A program made the translations under genes and the position numbers. DNA of 34,977 nt. Origin: Conidiobolus incongruus B7586. Taxonomy: Eukaryota > Entomophthoromycota > Entomophthoromycetes > Entomophthorales > Conidiobolaceae. Shown piece by piece: positions 22,557-32,772 of this stretch. The notes beneath the pieces are model-generated. The model ran no database searches. It saw only the letters and a list, made by a program, of their open reading frames with translations, and was not told where the DNA came from. The stretch covers positions 1 through 34,977 of the forward strand of contig JNEM01016616.1 in the NCBI GenBank assembly GCA_000697335.1, read 5' to 3'. Every line of letters starts with the position of its first letter. The first letter of the stretch is position 1.

Positions 22557-23369
22557 AATATTTAATTACTCACTAACCATTATATTAATTAATAAATATA
22601 ATTTAATATTTAATAATCTTTTTCAAAATTTTGAATGATTTAAAAAAAATATTTATTATAATTTCAAAATTTTTCATTGATAATTTATATATAACAATAT
22701 TATGAATTTTTGTAATATTATATGTTCAAAAAAATTTTTTTTAAATTATAATTTTAATTATAAAGATATTAATTTACAATTGAAAGATTATATAAATTTA
22801 ATTGCTTACCTACAGTATCTTAATTATACAATTTATTATTGTTCAATTTTCTGTATATTTACTTGTAATGAATATATTTTTGTAAGTCGAAAATGGTTTA
22901 TTTAATACTAAAATTCTTTTAGTATTTGCTAAATTATATATAATGTTTAATATACTATTAAAGTGAAAGAAATAATATATTACCACATCAGTTAAAAATT
23001 TCATTTATTTAATTCACACATAAATAATTAGGATTTATTTATTATTCTCAAATTGAGTAATTAAATGCCAATAGTATTGTTTATCAAGTTATGATAATTA
23101 AATCAATGAAAAAACGTCTGAACGATAAAATAACAGATTGATTCATATAATTAGTTAATCCTATACGGTATTTAATTGATATTTGTTATGATATTATAAT
23201 AAAGGCTAGGTGCTTCTGATTTACTAGAGAGATTGAATTTAATACTAACTCCCTTATGAACCAAATAGTCCATTTTAAAATTAAAACTAAATTTTGGATT
23301 AATTAAATTTGTTAATTTATAAAATTTCATTCAAGAATTCCAGATTGTGTTATCAATTTTTCAGTTTTA
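22557..23369. other. AT-rich spacer between family members
   Basis: No gene recognised. A 67-codon open frame at 22702-22905 is rich in Ile, Tyr, Asn and Phe as random AT-rich sequence would be, and has no motif. The final part (about 23335-23364) resembles DNA upstream of the 25354 gene, marking the start of the shared promoter region. Confidence 0.5.
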
Positions 23370-23445
23370 ATCCCTGAGACTTCAAAAATTTTGCTGAAGC
23401 AAAACAAACTTTTTAATGTGACTGAAAGGAATCACAGTATAAAAG
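23370..23445 (+). promoter_or_regulatory. Core promoter: ATCCCTGAGAC element and TATAAAAG
   Basis: ATCCCTGAGAC at 23370-23380, then ACTGAAAGG (23421-23429), then TATAAAAG at 23438-23445, which is 81 bp before the ATG. The same order appears upstream of 25354 with ordinary sequence divergence. Confidence 0.55.
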
Positions 23446-23518
23446 AATTGTCAATCATCTTTTCAAAGATCATAATAATAGCTTAATAATAATTTATATT
23501 AATATAATTTAATTCATC

Positions 23519-24118
23519 ATGATATCTGCTAATATCTTGATTGCTTGCATTGCTTCTTTGACTGCTGCTCCTCAATCTTACGGATCTTTCGGTACTTCTC
23601 CCGTTCGTTTCACATACACTCCTATCACTCCTCCTAAAGGTGCTGCTCAATGGGGAAATACTTCATCTTCACAGTCTTCTTCCGGACAAACTAACACCTG
23701 GGATAGTGAAGTTCATTCTGGTACCTCAAGCAATTTCGGTCAAGAGATTACTCACTATGGTAGTCAAGGTACCAACTACAACAACCAAGCTTCCTCATCT
23801 AACACTGTTGGAGGATCAATGACTCAGTACAGCTCTGCCACTAACACACCTGGATATAATTCATATGGATCAGGACCTAGTTCATCAGGTCAATCTACTA
23901 CTGTTGGTGGATCACAGAATAACTTCAGCAACTCTCAGAATTCTGGAAGTTCAGTTACAGGAGGATTTGTTACTCAAGGAGTCAAAGGGTTCAGCTATAA
24001 CAACCAACAAGTATCACAAGGAGGTAGTAACACCCAAACTCAATCATCATACTCCAATTCTGCTAATGCTGGGTCTTCCTGGAACATTCCAGCTTCTTAT
24101 AGCTATAGTGGTTATTAA
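23519..24118 (+). CDS. Secreted Ser/Gly/Asn/Gln-rich protein, 199 aa
   Basis: Intronless. The signal peptide is MISANILIACIASLTAA, with predicted cleavage before APQSYGSFG. The mature chain has the AAQWGN block, a Ser-rich stretch, NFGQEITHYGSQGTNYNNQ (about 73-91), GGSMTQYSS, GGSQNNFSNSQNSG, GFVTQGVKGFSYNNQQ and an aromatic tail SYSYSGY. The second half repeats the Y-x-NQ / GGS pattern of the first, an internal duplication. It shares a 511-bp tract (23523-24033) without any difference with the gene at 25354, and differs only at base 4 and in the last about 85 bases. The 3' UTR begins with AT repeats. No enzymatic or binding domain is recognised; function unknown. Confidence 0.87.
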   Translation: MISANILIACIASLTAAPQSYGSFGTSPVRFTYTPITPPKGAAQWGNTSSSQSSSGQTNTWDSEVHSGTSSNFGQEITHYGSQGTNYNNQASSSNTVGGSMTQYSSATNTPGYNSYGSGPSSSGQSTTVGGSQNNFSNSQNSGSSVTGGFVTQGVKGFSYNNQQVSQGGSNTQTQSSYSNSANAGSSWNIPASYSYSGY

Positions 24119-24136
24119 TTCGGCTTTACAAAATAA

Positions 24137-24138
<2 letters not shown>

Positions 24139-24168
<30 letters not shown>
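24139..24168 (+). repeat. (AT)15 microsatellite in the 3' flank
   Basis: Fifteen uninterrupted AT units begin 21 bp after the stop codon of the 199-aa gene. The corresponding position after the 25354 gene has no such run, so it expanded after the two genes duplicated. Confidence 0.9.
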
Positions 24169-24171
<3 letters not shown>

Positions 24172-25233
24172 TCAAATATTTGAATAAAATATAATTATTG
24201 TATCAGATTGTTCTAAATTTATCTAAATCAATATATTATTATTAGAAATTTCACTATAATAGACACTAATAAACCATATAACTAAATTAATGATTATATT
24301 CACATTTTGTTTTAGAAATTACATAATTTTTCATCAGTATATAAAATAATCGAGTAGCAAATTGTTATATACCGTCTATTCAACTCGAGTAATAAAAAAC
24401 TGATATTAACATCCTTTGCCTTTCTCAAGGTGTTAATTTGATATGGTTGTATAAATACTTAATTGATCAATTAAACAAATATAAAATTGATTTAAATTAT
24501 AGAAAACACTGTAACTATTTGTAAAACATTTCCTGATATGATTATTTTTAAGTTTATATAAATTAATAGTAGTTAATAATAATTCTTGAAATTTTAGCTA
24601 AGTACTAACCTTTAGAAAATGATAATCTATAAAAATTCATGTATTATATATAATAAATCCAAAATAATTCATTCAAATTAATCATTTTTAATTGAATTAA
24701 ATTAAATTATTAGGGTTCATTATTATAATATCAATCAAAAGAATAAATAGAATTTAGTTTAGAATAATAAGGTTCATATTCTTAAACAATTAAAATAACA
24801 CATAAATGACTGGTTTATTTTTAATATAAATCAATTTTACTGTTTTCAACATTGGCCAATTATAAACAATTATACAGTAAAAACCAAAACATAGATAAAT
24901 GAATATATAATAAGTTTGAAATCAACAAGCAACATAAATAATAAGATAAAAATAGTTATATTCATATTTTGAAAACAGGTAAACTCATACTTGATATTCA
25001 GAAATATAAATATGGAATGATTCATTTTGTTTATTATGACTACAATTTGGGGAATTGAATTAGAAATTTATAATTAACATTATTAATTCCTCGCAGCTTA
25101 CCTTAATTGTAAACACTAGGGTTTAAAACAATACTCAGGTGTATTTTATTTTAAATTTCTATCAAATTGTGGAAATTCCAAATTTTGCAATTTATTCAAC
25201 AGTTTTTTGTAACTGATTACATTAATAAGATTT
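24169..25233. other. AT-rich spacer between the two 199-aa genes
   Basis: No coding region is recognised. Apart from the promoter-proximal 180 bp and the first about 30 bp after the stop codon, it does not align with the flanks of the neighbouring paralogue. The extreme coding identity therefore does not extend into it. Confidence 0.5.
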
Positions 25234-25289
25234 AGTCCCCGAAACAAATTTCAAATTTAAAAGTTGGTTGATTGAAAGCAATATAAAAA
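25234..25289 (+). promoter_or_regulatory. Core promoter: AGTCCCCGAAAC element and TATAAAAA
   Basis: AGTCCCCGAAAC at 25234-25245 corresponds to ATCCCTGAGAC of the sister gene. GATTGAAAGC and TATAAAAA (25282-25289) follow, 72 bp before the ATG. The differences from 23370-23445 are those of ordinary divergence, in contrast to the identical coding region. Confidence 0.55.
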
Positions 25290-25353
25290 GATGTTAGGAA
25301 TTCATCTAATCAATTATCTAAATAATTTAATATTTATTTTAATTTAATTTACC

Positions 25354-25953
25354 ATGGTATCTGCTAATATCTTGATTGCTTGCATTGCTTCTTTGACTGC
25401 TGCTCCTCAATCTTACGGATCTTTCGGTACTTCTCCCGTTCGTTTCACATACACTCCTATCACTCCTCCTAAAGGTGCTGCTCAATGGGGAAATACTTCA
25501 TCTTCACAGTCTTCTTCCGGACAAACTAACACCTGGGATAGTGAAGTTCATTCTGGTACCTCAAGCAATTTCGGTCAAGAGATTACTCACTATGGTAGTC
25601 AAGGTACCAACTACAACAACCAAGCTTCCTCATCTAACACTGTTGGAGGATCAATGACTCAGTACAGCTCTGCCACTAACACACCTGGATATAATTCATA
25701 TGGATCAGGACCTAGTTCATCAGGTCAATCTACTACTGTTGGTGGATCACAGAATAACTTCAGCAACTCTCAGAATTCTGGAAGTTCAGTTACAGGAGGA
25801 TTTGTTACTCAAGGAGTCAAAGGGTTCAGCTATAACAACCAACAAGTATCACAAGGAGGTAGTAACACTCAAACTCAATCATCATACTCCAATTCTGCTA
25901 ATGCTGGATCATCTTGGTATATTCCAGCTTCTTATGGCTATGGTAGCTATTAA
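25354..25953 (+). CDS. Secreted Ser/Gly/Asn/Gln-rich protein, 199 aa (near-identical sister)
   Basis: Same architecture as the product of 23519-24118: a 17-residue signal peptide (MVSANILIACIASLTAA), a QWGN/Ser-rich segment, two related Y-x-NQ/GGS units and an aromatic tail, here SYGYGSY. The start is ATGGTATCT (Met-Val) in place of ATGATATCT. I count 11 base differences over the whole coding region, ten of them at the 3' end from 25869 on. There the sequence (GGATCATCTTGG) is closer to the 205-aa subgroup, so the 3' end may be the original sequence beyond a conversion tract. Function unknown. Confidence 0.87.
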   Translation: MVSANILIACIASLTAAPQSYGSFGTSPVRFTYTPITPPKGAAQWGNTSSSQSSSGQTNTWDSEVHSGTSSNFGQEITHYGSQGTNYNNQASSSNTVGGSMTQYSSATNTPGYNSYGSGPSSSGQSTTVGGSQNNFSNSQNSGSSVTGGFVTQGVKGFSYNNQQVSQGGSNTQTQSSYSNSANAGSSWYIPASYGYGSY

Positions 25954-26785
25954 TTTGATTTTGCGAAATAAAAATAATTATTTTTTTTAATTATTTTATA
26001 ATAAATTTTCTTTTTAAATATTTAATCAATTAAATAATAAATTTAGAACAATTTTAAATAGATTATTTTTTTTAAAAAAAATATTATAAATTTATTATAC
26101 ACATTTTCTAATATTATTTTTAATTCTCATTAAATATTACTACTTACATTTTTATCAAAATATATATACTAATAAAAATATTTTTTTTGGATATTTATTA
26201 TAAGAATTTGATTTCATAGTTATATTCAAAGTATTGATCTATATTTATCAATTCAAGTAAAAGTAAAGTTTTTTTTTAAAAATATAATTATAATATTTTA
26301 ATATAAAAATTTGTAATTCATTTGAAGGAAATAAAAATTTTTTTGATACTATTATTTTAAACTAGATACAATCTGAATATTCCATAAATCATAGTATGAT
26401 AGATTCAAAACAATATTTGTTATAGAATAAGGATAAAACGAACTATATTTAATATGCTTAAATTATTTAGTATTATTACAAAATTCTTTTCATAACTTGG
26501 AAGTTGAAAATATGCTTAAAATTTGAATTGAATTTAATAAATAAAATAGAATTCAGACTGAGATTATTTATAGAAGTAATTATTGAGGATATTTAATTCT
26601 TTTGATAAAATTTATAATTTGTATTTGAATCAATAATAAAAAAATGAAAATTAAATAATATCAAGTTCTGCTCATCAATATACTATACAATAACTAAACA
26701 CAGATTTTAAAATAACAATAATGCAATATATAGAAGTATATTGAGTTATCAATTCATTAAAAATATTAAATTATATAATAAATTT
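25954..26785. other. AT-rich convergent intergenic region
   Basis: Lies between the 3' end of the plus-strand 199-aa gene and the 3' end of the minus-strand ARPC1 gene. The first about 30 bp resemble the 3' flank of the sister gene and include AAATAAAAATAA, a possible polyadenylation region. Nothing else is recognised. Confidence 0.55.
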
Positions 26786-28166
26786 TTAAATATTCCAAAT
26801 AACAACTTTACCATCTAATCCACTAGTAGAAAATGAAGTAATATCAGTTCCATTAGATTTGAAATCTCTCAAATCCCTAAAAAGAATTAATATTAAGTTC
26901 ACCAATAATTAATATTTATAACTTACTTAATAGTGTTGTGATGAGTGGTAGAGAGTTGAGCTTCTTCGGGTTGATTTTCCTGTTTACCCAAGCTGTCCAT
27001 TTGACGGAATTTATTGAAAGCAGCATTAGCAGCCAATCCTGAAGAGGCAACCTTCTTTTGGACTCCCATATCAAGAGTTTTGACGAATTTCCAGGATCCT
27101 TGACCATCGGCTTCGAATAAGGAAGGTACAAAGTCGTGTCCAGCAGCTACCAATCTGTTTTCAGAGAGGAATTTGATACAAGTGAAGGGCAAGCTATTGC
27201 ATCTGAGATTTTGTAAAGTATTAGTTTCGGAATCAACGATATTTAAACTACAATCATGACCGGTGAAAGCTAATAACCTGCCACTAGGTGAGAATGCGAC
27301 ACTGTGGATCCAACCACCAGTGGGATTTTCATATTCACCGCAAACTGTATTGAAAGGTAATTTTTCTCCCCAAGCGGTAGGAGCAGGCCTAAATAATGGA
27401 TTTAGCCAAAAACTTTATAATAAATATAGTATATTCAATACTTTTCATCGACACCTTTAATAAAAGCAGAAAAGACACGAGCCTAAAAAAATAAAAAAAG
27501 ATTAATTTTGATATGGGAAAAATTGATAAAATAATTACCTTCATATCAGCTGAACCAGCTGCCAACAAAACGTTATTGGGATGCCAATCCAAACTCAAAA
27601 TAGTAGAAGTGATGGGCTTTTTCAAATGTTTAGAAACCCACCAGTCACTATCTTTACTAAAGTAACAGACACAAATTTGTCTAGCACCTGAAGCCACTGC
27701 AAACTTATTTTCTAAAGGACTCCATCTGACAAATGTAGCAGCGCGATTAATTCTGAGATGTACAATAGATGGTTTCCACTTGTTCAAACTTTCGTCAAAA
27801 TTCCAAACGTAAGCATTTTTGTCTTGAGAGCAGGATACAATTAAATTAGTATTAGGGGCCCAATCGATACTAGTGACTTGTAAATCATGCTACAAATAAT
27901 TTTTAAGTTTTATAATTTTAATTGATGGAATAAATAAATGAATAATACCTCTTGTAGAGTGTGAATTAATTTCCATTCGCCTCTATTTTCTAATTTATAT
28001 ATTAAAATTTGGGTGGAATTGGGAGATAAAGCGACCTCTAAATGTAAGATATTAGATAATTGATCATTTACAATAAAATTGAAGATATAACTTTACCAGT
28101 ACGATCACGATTAAAACAATGAGTATAAATTGGAAAAGGGAATGTATTTTGTAAAGTAGAATCCAT
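26786..28166 (-). CDS. ARPC1: Arp2/3 complex subunit 1 (ARPC1/Arc40), WD40 protein, 6 exons, 367 aa
   Basis: Subunit of the seven-member Arp2/3 complex, which nucleates branched actin at endocytic patches. Exons on the minus strand: 28166-28097, 28037-27949, 27889-27539, 27482-27442, 27388-26927, 26876-26786. The introns are 59, 59, 56, 53 and 50 bp, all GT-AG, and joining them keeps one frame. The protein starts [20 protein letters not shown], then [21 protein letters not shown], the first WD blade ending [44 protein letters not shown], the [12 protein letters not shown] blade, and a final blade ending [11 protein letters not shown]. This order and length (367, usual about 370-380) fit ARPC1 throughout. 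A charged and Gln-rich insert precedes the last blade, as in other fungal members. It is transcribed in the same direction as APM3, 488 bp downstream of it. Confidence 0.95.
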
Positions 28167-28654
28167 TTTGAATTGATTTTATTTATTCAGAAATTAATGA
28201 TATTGAATTAATTTTTATTGAATACTGAATTCATTAATGAATAAGAGTTGATATATTTGAATTTAATGAATGATAACTTTTAATGTTAAATTGTAATTAT
28301 GTCACAAGTTATTTGCAAAATCAGTCCCATAAAATTCAAATTATTAATATTCCAATCATCAAATCTTATATGAATTATCTCTATTCCCAAAATTAAATCA
28401 TTACCATCAAACTATTTGATATGTTACTTAGCTATATTATCTTATTATTTTACTAATTTAGCGACTAATATAAATTTTACAAAGTTATAATACTTCAATT
28501 TAGATAAAATCATGATAATAAATTTCAAAAAGCTAAAAAAATTAGTATAAATTAGCATTAAATGTTTCAAAAATTAAGTTATGAAATAAATTAAATTAAT
28601 TTATTAATTAATTTTGGAAAGTTAAAATATAGGCTTTGGTATTATGAATAATGC
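28167..28654. other. Spacer between APM3 and ARPC1
   Basis: 488 bp holding the ARPC1 promoter and the APM3 3' flank, both for minus-strand genes. It is AT-rich, with no clear TATA box and no other gene recognised. Confidence 0.6.
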
Positions 28655-30585
28655 TTATATTCTAATTTGATATCTTCCAGCTTTCGTAATAGATCTGACA
28701 CCCTAAAAATATTGTTAATATTATTTAAAGAGAAGTTGTTATAAATTAATATTACTTTATAAGGACGATATTTTTCGTTGGTGAGGGTTAAAGAATCAAC
28801 TTGAGTATTTGAAATAGCACATAAATTGATTGAGAAATTAACATTGATACCAGAGCAGAAATGGTTATTATTATTTGGGCTAAAAGTATGTTAAAAAATA
28901 ATAAAAAAATGTTGTTTTTGATATTATTACCTTGTATATGATCCTTTGAATGTGGGAATACGATCTTTTAAGTTAGCTTTATCCAATTTCCAAATAATTT
29001 GCTAAAAATGAATGAGATTGATATTTTAGAATTTATATAAACTGCAAAATTATAAAATTTACTTGTGTGCTTGGATCTATTACAACGTTTCCAATGTTAC
29101 AATTGTTATCAATAATTGCTACACTTGGATTCAAAGGAATAGTAAGAATCAACTCCTCAACTGGTCTATTTTGAATGGATTTAACAGTCATAATAATTTC
29201 GAATTTGCCACCTACAAAATTGCTAAACTCAAAAAATCAATAATTTCATTATAATGCCTACCTCCTCCTTGAGCATTAGGAGTATGATTTACTCTTGCGG
29301 TCACGGGAATCATATGATTAGATGGTAAGTTAACCCTAACAGATATTATCAATTTCAAACTACAACCATTATCTAAGTTAGAATTCATCTTACCTATAAT
29401 TCATCAACTTAAATTTACCATCTGGAGGTACAAATGATAAAATTTGATTTTCTTCAAAATGACGATGTCTTTTTAATAGGTATAAATATTATTGGTAATG
29501 TGTTGAATATCATCGTTATTTACCTAACACAAGGATGGAAAGTATAATCATCAAATATTCTAGGATTGACAAAGTTCATAGTAAGATCAGGCATCCCTAT
29601 TTTGTTGAGAAATCAGTTATGAATATAATTTAATAAATAAAATTAATTCACCTGATAGTCTACAATTTGCTAGAATTACACCTGTAACTTCAGATGAGAC
29701 GACGGTACCATTACTAGAAAAATATTATATACTTAATGTAACTTGAAATGAAATTTAACTTAATACCTGTCAATCACAGCGTCAATTTCTTCAACAATAT
29801 CGAAATAAATTTCATTATTAATATATTTGATTCCTGATTTTCTCCATGTAACATCTGTTAAACTTCCAGATAAAATACCATTATGAATGCTATAAATTAG
29901 ATTATACTTGAGATATATTTTTTGGGATTATTAATGAAATAAAAATTACTTCGAAACACCAGTTACGGTAGTCAACACTTTGTTCATAATAGTAGGAGGA
30001 GCAATAACATCTTTCAAGGTATTAACATCTGTCATCAGAGGGAAACCATAGTCCATCATTTCTTCCAAAAGCTAATTTAAATAAATTGATATAAATTCTT
30101 ATTTTTAATAATTAATAAAATAAAATTATTACTTGATAAACGATGACAAAATTTTCTTTAATACTAATTTCTGTAACTTGACTAATGTAAACAGTTAATA
30201 CATCAACAATTCTGTGAAGAAATTCGATAGCTGCTAAAGGACTTGCTATTTAAAATATTAGTAAACCAAAAAAGGAATTAATTTTTTAAATAAATTTTTA
30301 TTAATAAATTCACCTTCTTTACGCATAATACCCAAAAATATTAATTTCTCTCTTACAATTGAAATTAACAAATACTGATTAGTTTTGATAATAGGGTTTA
30401 AACTATCCAAATTTTCTAAATTTTGTAAATTTTTAGCAAAATTTTCAATAATAACGTGATGTATTAATTGTTTCCAATGTTTTTCTATTATAATTAGTCT
30501 AGAATATTAAATAAAGTTAATAAATGAATATATTATATTTATTTATTTACCCTTGAGTATTTAAAATAAATAATGATTCGATCAT
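28655..30585 (-). CDS. APM3: AP-3 adaptor complex mu subunit, 13 exons, 425 aa
   Basis: Medium chain of the AP-3 coat, which sorts cargo with Tyr-based signals from Golgi/endosomes to the vacuole. Exons on the minus strand: 30585-30551, 30498-30314, 30245-30133, 30071-29950, 29889-29767, 29713-29652, 29596-29524, 29468-29394, 29359-29262, 29211-29063, 29001-28931, 28879-28756, 28702-28655. All twelve introns are GT-AG, 34 to 68 bp, and the frame holds throughout. The longin-like N-terminal half has MIESLFILNTQG, IIIEKHWKQ, LLEEMMDYGFPLMTD and PPTIMNKV. The mu homology domain (about residue 155 on) has VTWRKSGIKYINNEIYFD, VVEEID-like IVEEIDAVID, FVPPDGKFKLMNYR and the terminal ITKAGRYQIRI. AP-3 mu is preferred over AP-1/AP-2 because of the WRKSGIKYINNE and SFVPPDGKF signatures. 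The short introns suggest strong intron-size selection. Confidence 0.95.
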
Positions 30586-31213
30586 ATTGAAAATTGTATT
30601 TTAAATAATTATAAAGATATGAACTAATGCTTATTCAATTTTTTAAATTTATATCAATTATAATAATTCAACAGTCATTAAATGAATTTTAATATTCCAT
30701 TTTAATTACTTTCAAATTAAGGGATTTATTTCGCTGGTGAATAAATAGTGATGCTATTTTAAACTTTGATTAACTAAATTTCAAATACATATTATAAAAC
30801 TAGTTATCACCAATATTGGAAATAATCTTAGTCGATACTCTAGATAATAACTGTCCCAACTAAATTGTCTTATTTTACTGAAACTTGATATTTCATTTCC
30901 TAATCTCCAATATATTTAGAAAAATTGAAAAATTGAGAGTTTTGAACTTTTTTCAAAATCCCAAAACAATTATTAGAAAAGCATTGAGATCAAAAGAATA
31001 TATTAAGTGAGGTAAACTTGATCAGTTCTATTGAATTAATATGCTATAATTTATGTAGGGTTATGGCTATTTCCACTGTAATAAATTAATTAGTTTTTTT
31101 TATTTTTTAAAATGATTGCCTTGAAATATATAAAATTAAATGGATTTATAAAATTTATTATTGACTAATCAGGGTTTATAGAACAATATATATAGAGTTT
31201 TATTATTGTAATA
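30586..31213. other. Upstream region of APM3, AT-rich
   Basis: The promoter of APM3 should lie at its left end. No strong TATA box is apparent and no other gene is recognised. The region ends at the TA target site of the third Tc1/mariner copy. Confidence 0.5.
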
Positions 31214-31215
31214 TA

Positions 31216-32770
31216 CACTAGCCAACAAAAGTGAGTCATAAAATCAAAATTACTTATATATTTACCTATATCTTAAACAATTCTTAATTAAATTAATTTA
31301 AATTAAAATATATAATTTACTTATATTAGTTGATTATAACTAACTATATTTGATTATATTTCATTAACTATTAGTTAATATATCAAAACCTAAAATTTAA
31401 CTAAGGTGAGTTATAAATTTGTGGGTTTATATATTAAAGGGTATAAATAACAAAATTTATATATATATTTTTTGTTATATTATATATATTATAAAATTAT
31501 TAAGTTAATATTTTAAAATTAATATTATAATACTTAAATCTCTCTCTAAAAAAGTTTACTTACATATTAATTAACTTCATAATGAAAATAAATTAACTTA
31601 TGAGATTGCTAGAATTACTAGTGTTAGTTAATTTATTATAACTAAGGTTATTTAAAATAATGTTAAAAAAACAATTAAACTAAAACTTAAGTATGTTAAA
31701 ATTATAAATAAATATAATAATAAGTATATTTATAGATTAGTTAGTATAAGTAAATATAATACTATTGTAGAAGTATAACAAGAATTACAAAACTATATAA
31801 GAATATTAATTAGTATTAATACTATTATATATACTTTATATTAGAATAAATATTACTTATATTTTAAGAAAAAACACCCTTAACTAAAGAAGTTTTATTA
31901 TAAAATTAAATAAGAGTTTAAATGTTAATATTAAAATTAAATTAAAATTAACTAAAGTAAAGTTATTTAATTTAATAAAACAAAAATATATTTTAATAAA
32001 TTTAATAAATAAGATAAATATTTCAAAAAAGATAAAAAACTACTTTATAACCATTATGTTATTATAACCTAAAAATGCAATGATAGGTTAATTATAGTTT
32101 AAGGATATATATTATTTTTAAATATAAAATATCTTTATAAGGTTAATAAGGGAATTAATACTACAATATACTAAAATATTTTAAACAATAGATTAAAAAA
32201 AACTATTAAGTAATATAAGTTAAATAAATCAAATATTATTTTCTAACAAGATAGTACCTTTTGTTATATTATAAATTCTACTATTAAATAACTTAAAAAT
32301 AACAAAATAACTATTATAAAATAGTTTCCTCAATTTTTTAATCTTAACTTAATATCTTTAAGATTAATTAAAAAAATTAATTAAAGTTTTCCCCCTAGCA
32401 AAAAATTTAAATTAACTTTAAAAATATATTCAAGAAGCTTAAAATAATATTAATCCTATTTAATATAAGAAGCTAGTTAACTTTATATTTTATAAACTTA
32501 AAGAAGTTAGAAAAGCAAAAATAAATATAATAGATATTAATTTTTCTATCAATACTAAAACCCACAAATTTATAACTTATATTAAGTATATTTCTAGTTT
32601 TAATATATCAATTAATAATTAATTAAATTTAACTTTATATATTATATTATAAATAAAAAATATATATTAATTATATAGTTTAATATAAATATATTTAAAT
32701 TTGAATTAATTAGGATATTAATAAAATTATTTATATTTTTAATTTTATGACTTATTTCTGTAAGCTATTA
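31216..32770 (+). mobile_element. Tc1/mariner DNA transposon, copy 3, decayed
   Basis: The element begins CACTAGCC and ends GCTATTA, with TA on both sides (31214-31215 and 32771-32772). Outer motif GTGAGTCATAAAATC lies near 31231 and inner motif GGTGAGTTATAAATTTG near 31403. The complementary pair on the right lies near 32565-32580 and 32743-32760, with more substitutions. The transposase region (about 31530-32560, plus strand) is shredded by A/T-directed changes; the QDN block survives near 32247-32255 as ..QDS. Of the three copies it looks the most eroded. About 1,555 bp, against 1,574 and 1,578 for the others. Confidence 0.83.
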
Positions 32771-32772
32771 TA

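Noticed and set aside
22702-22905. 67-codon frame rich in Ile, Tyr, Asn and Phe
   Set aside because: Composition equals random AT-rich DNA, with no signal peptide, motif or conservation evidence.
27389-27787. Single-exon reading of part of ARPC1 running on through 27538-27389
   Set aside because: It reads through two introns. The spliced model joins exons in one frame and restores the WD40 sequence.
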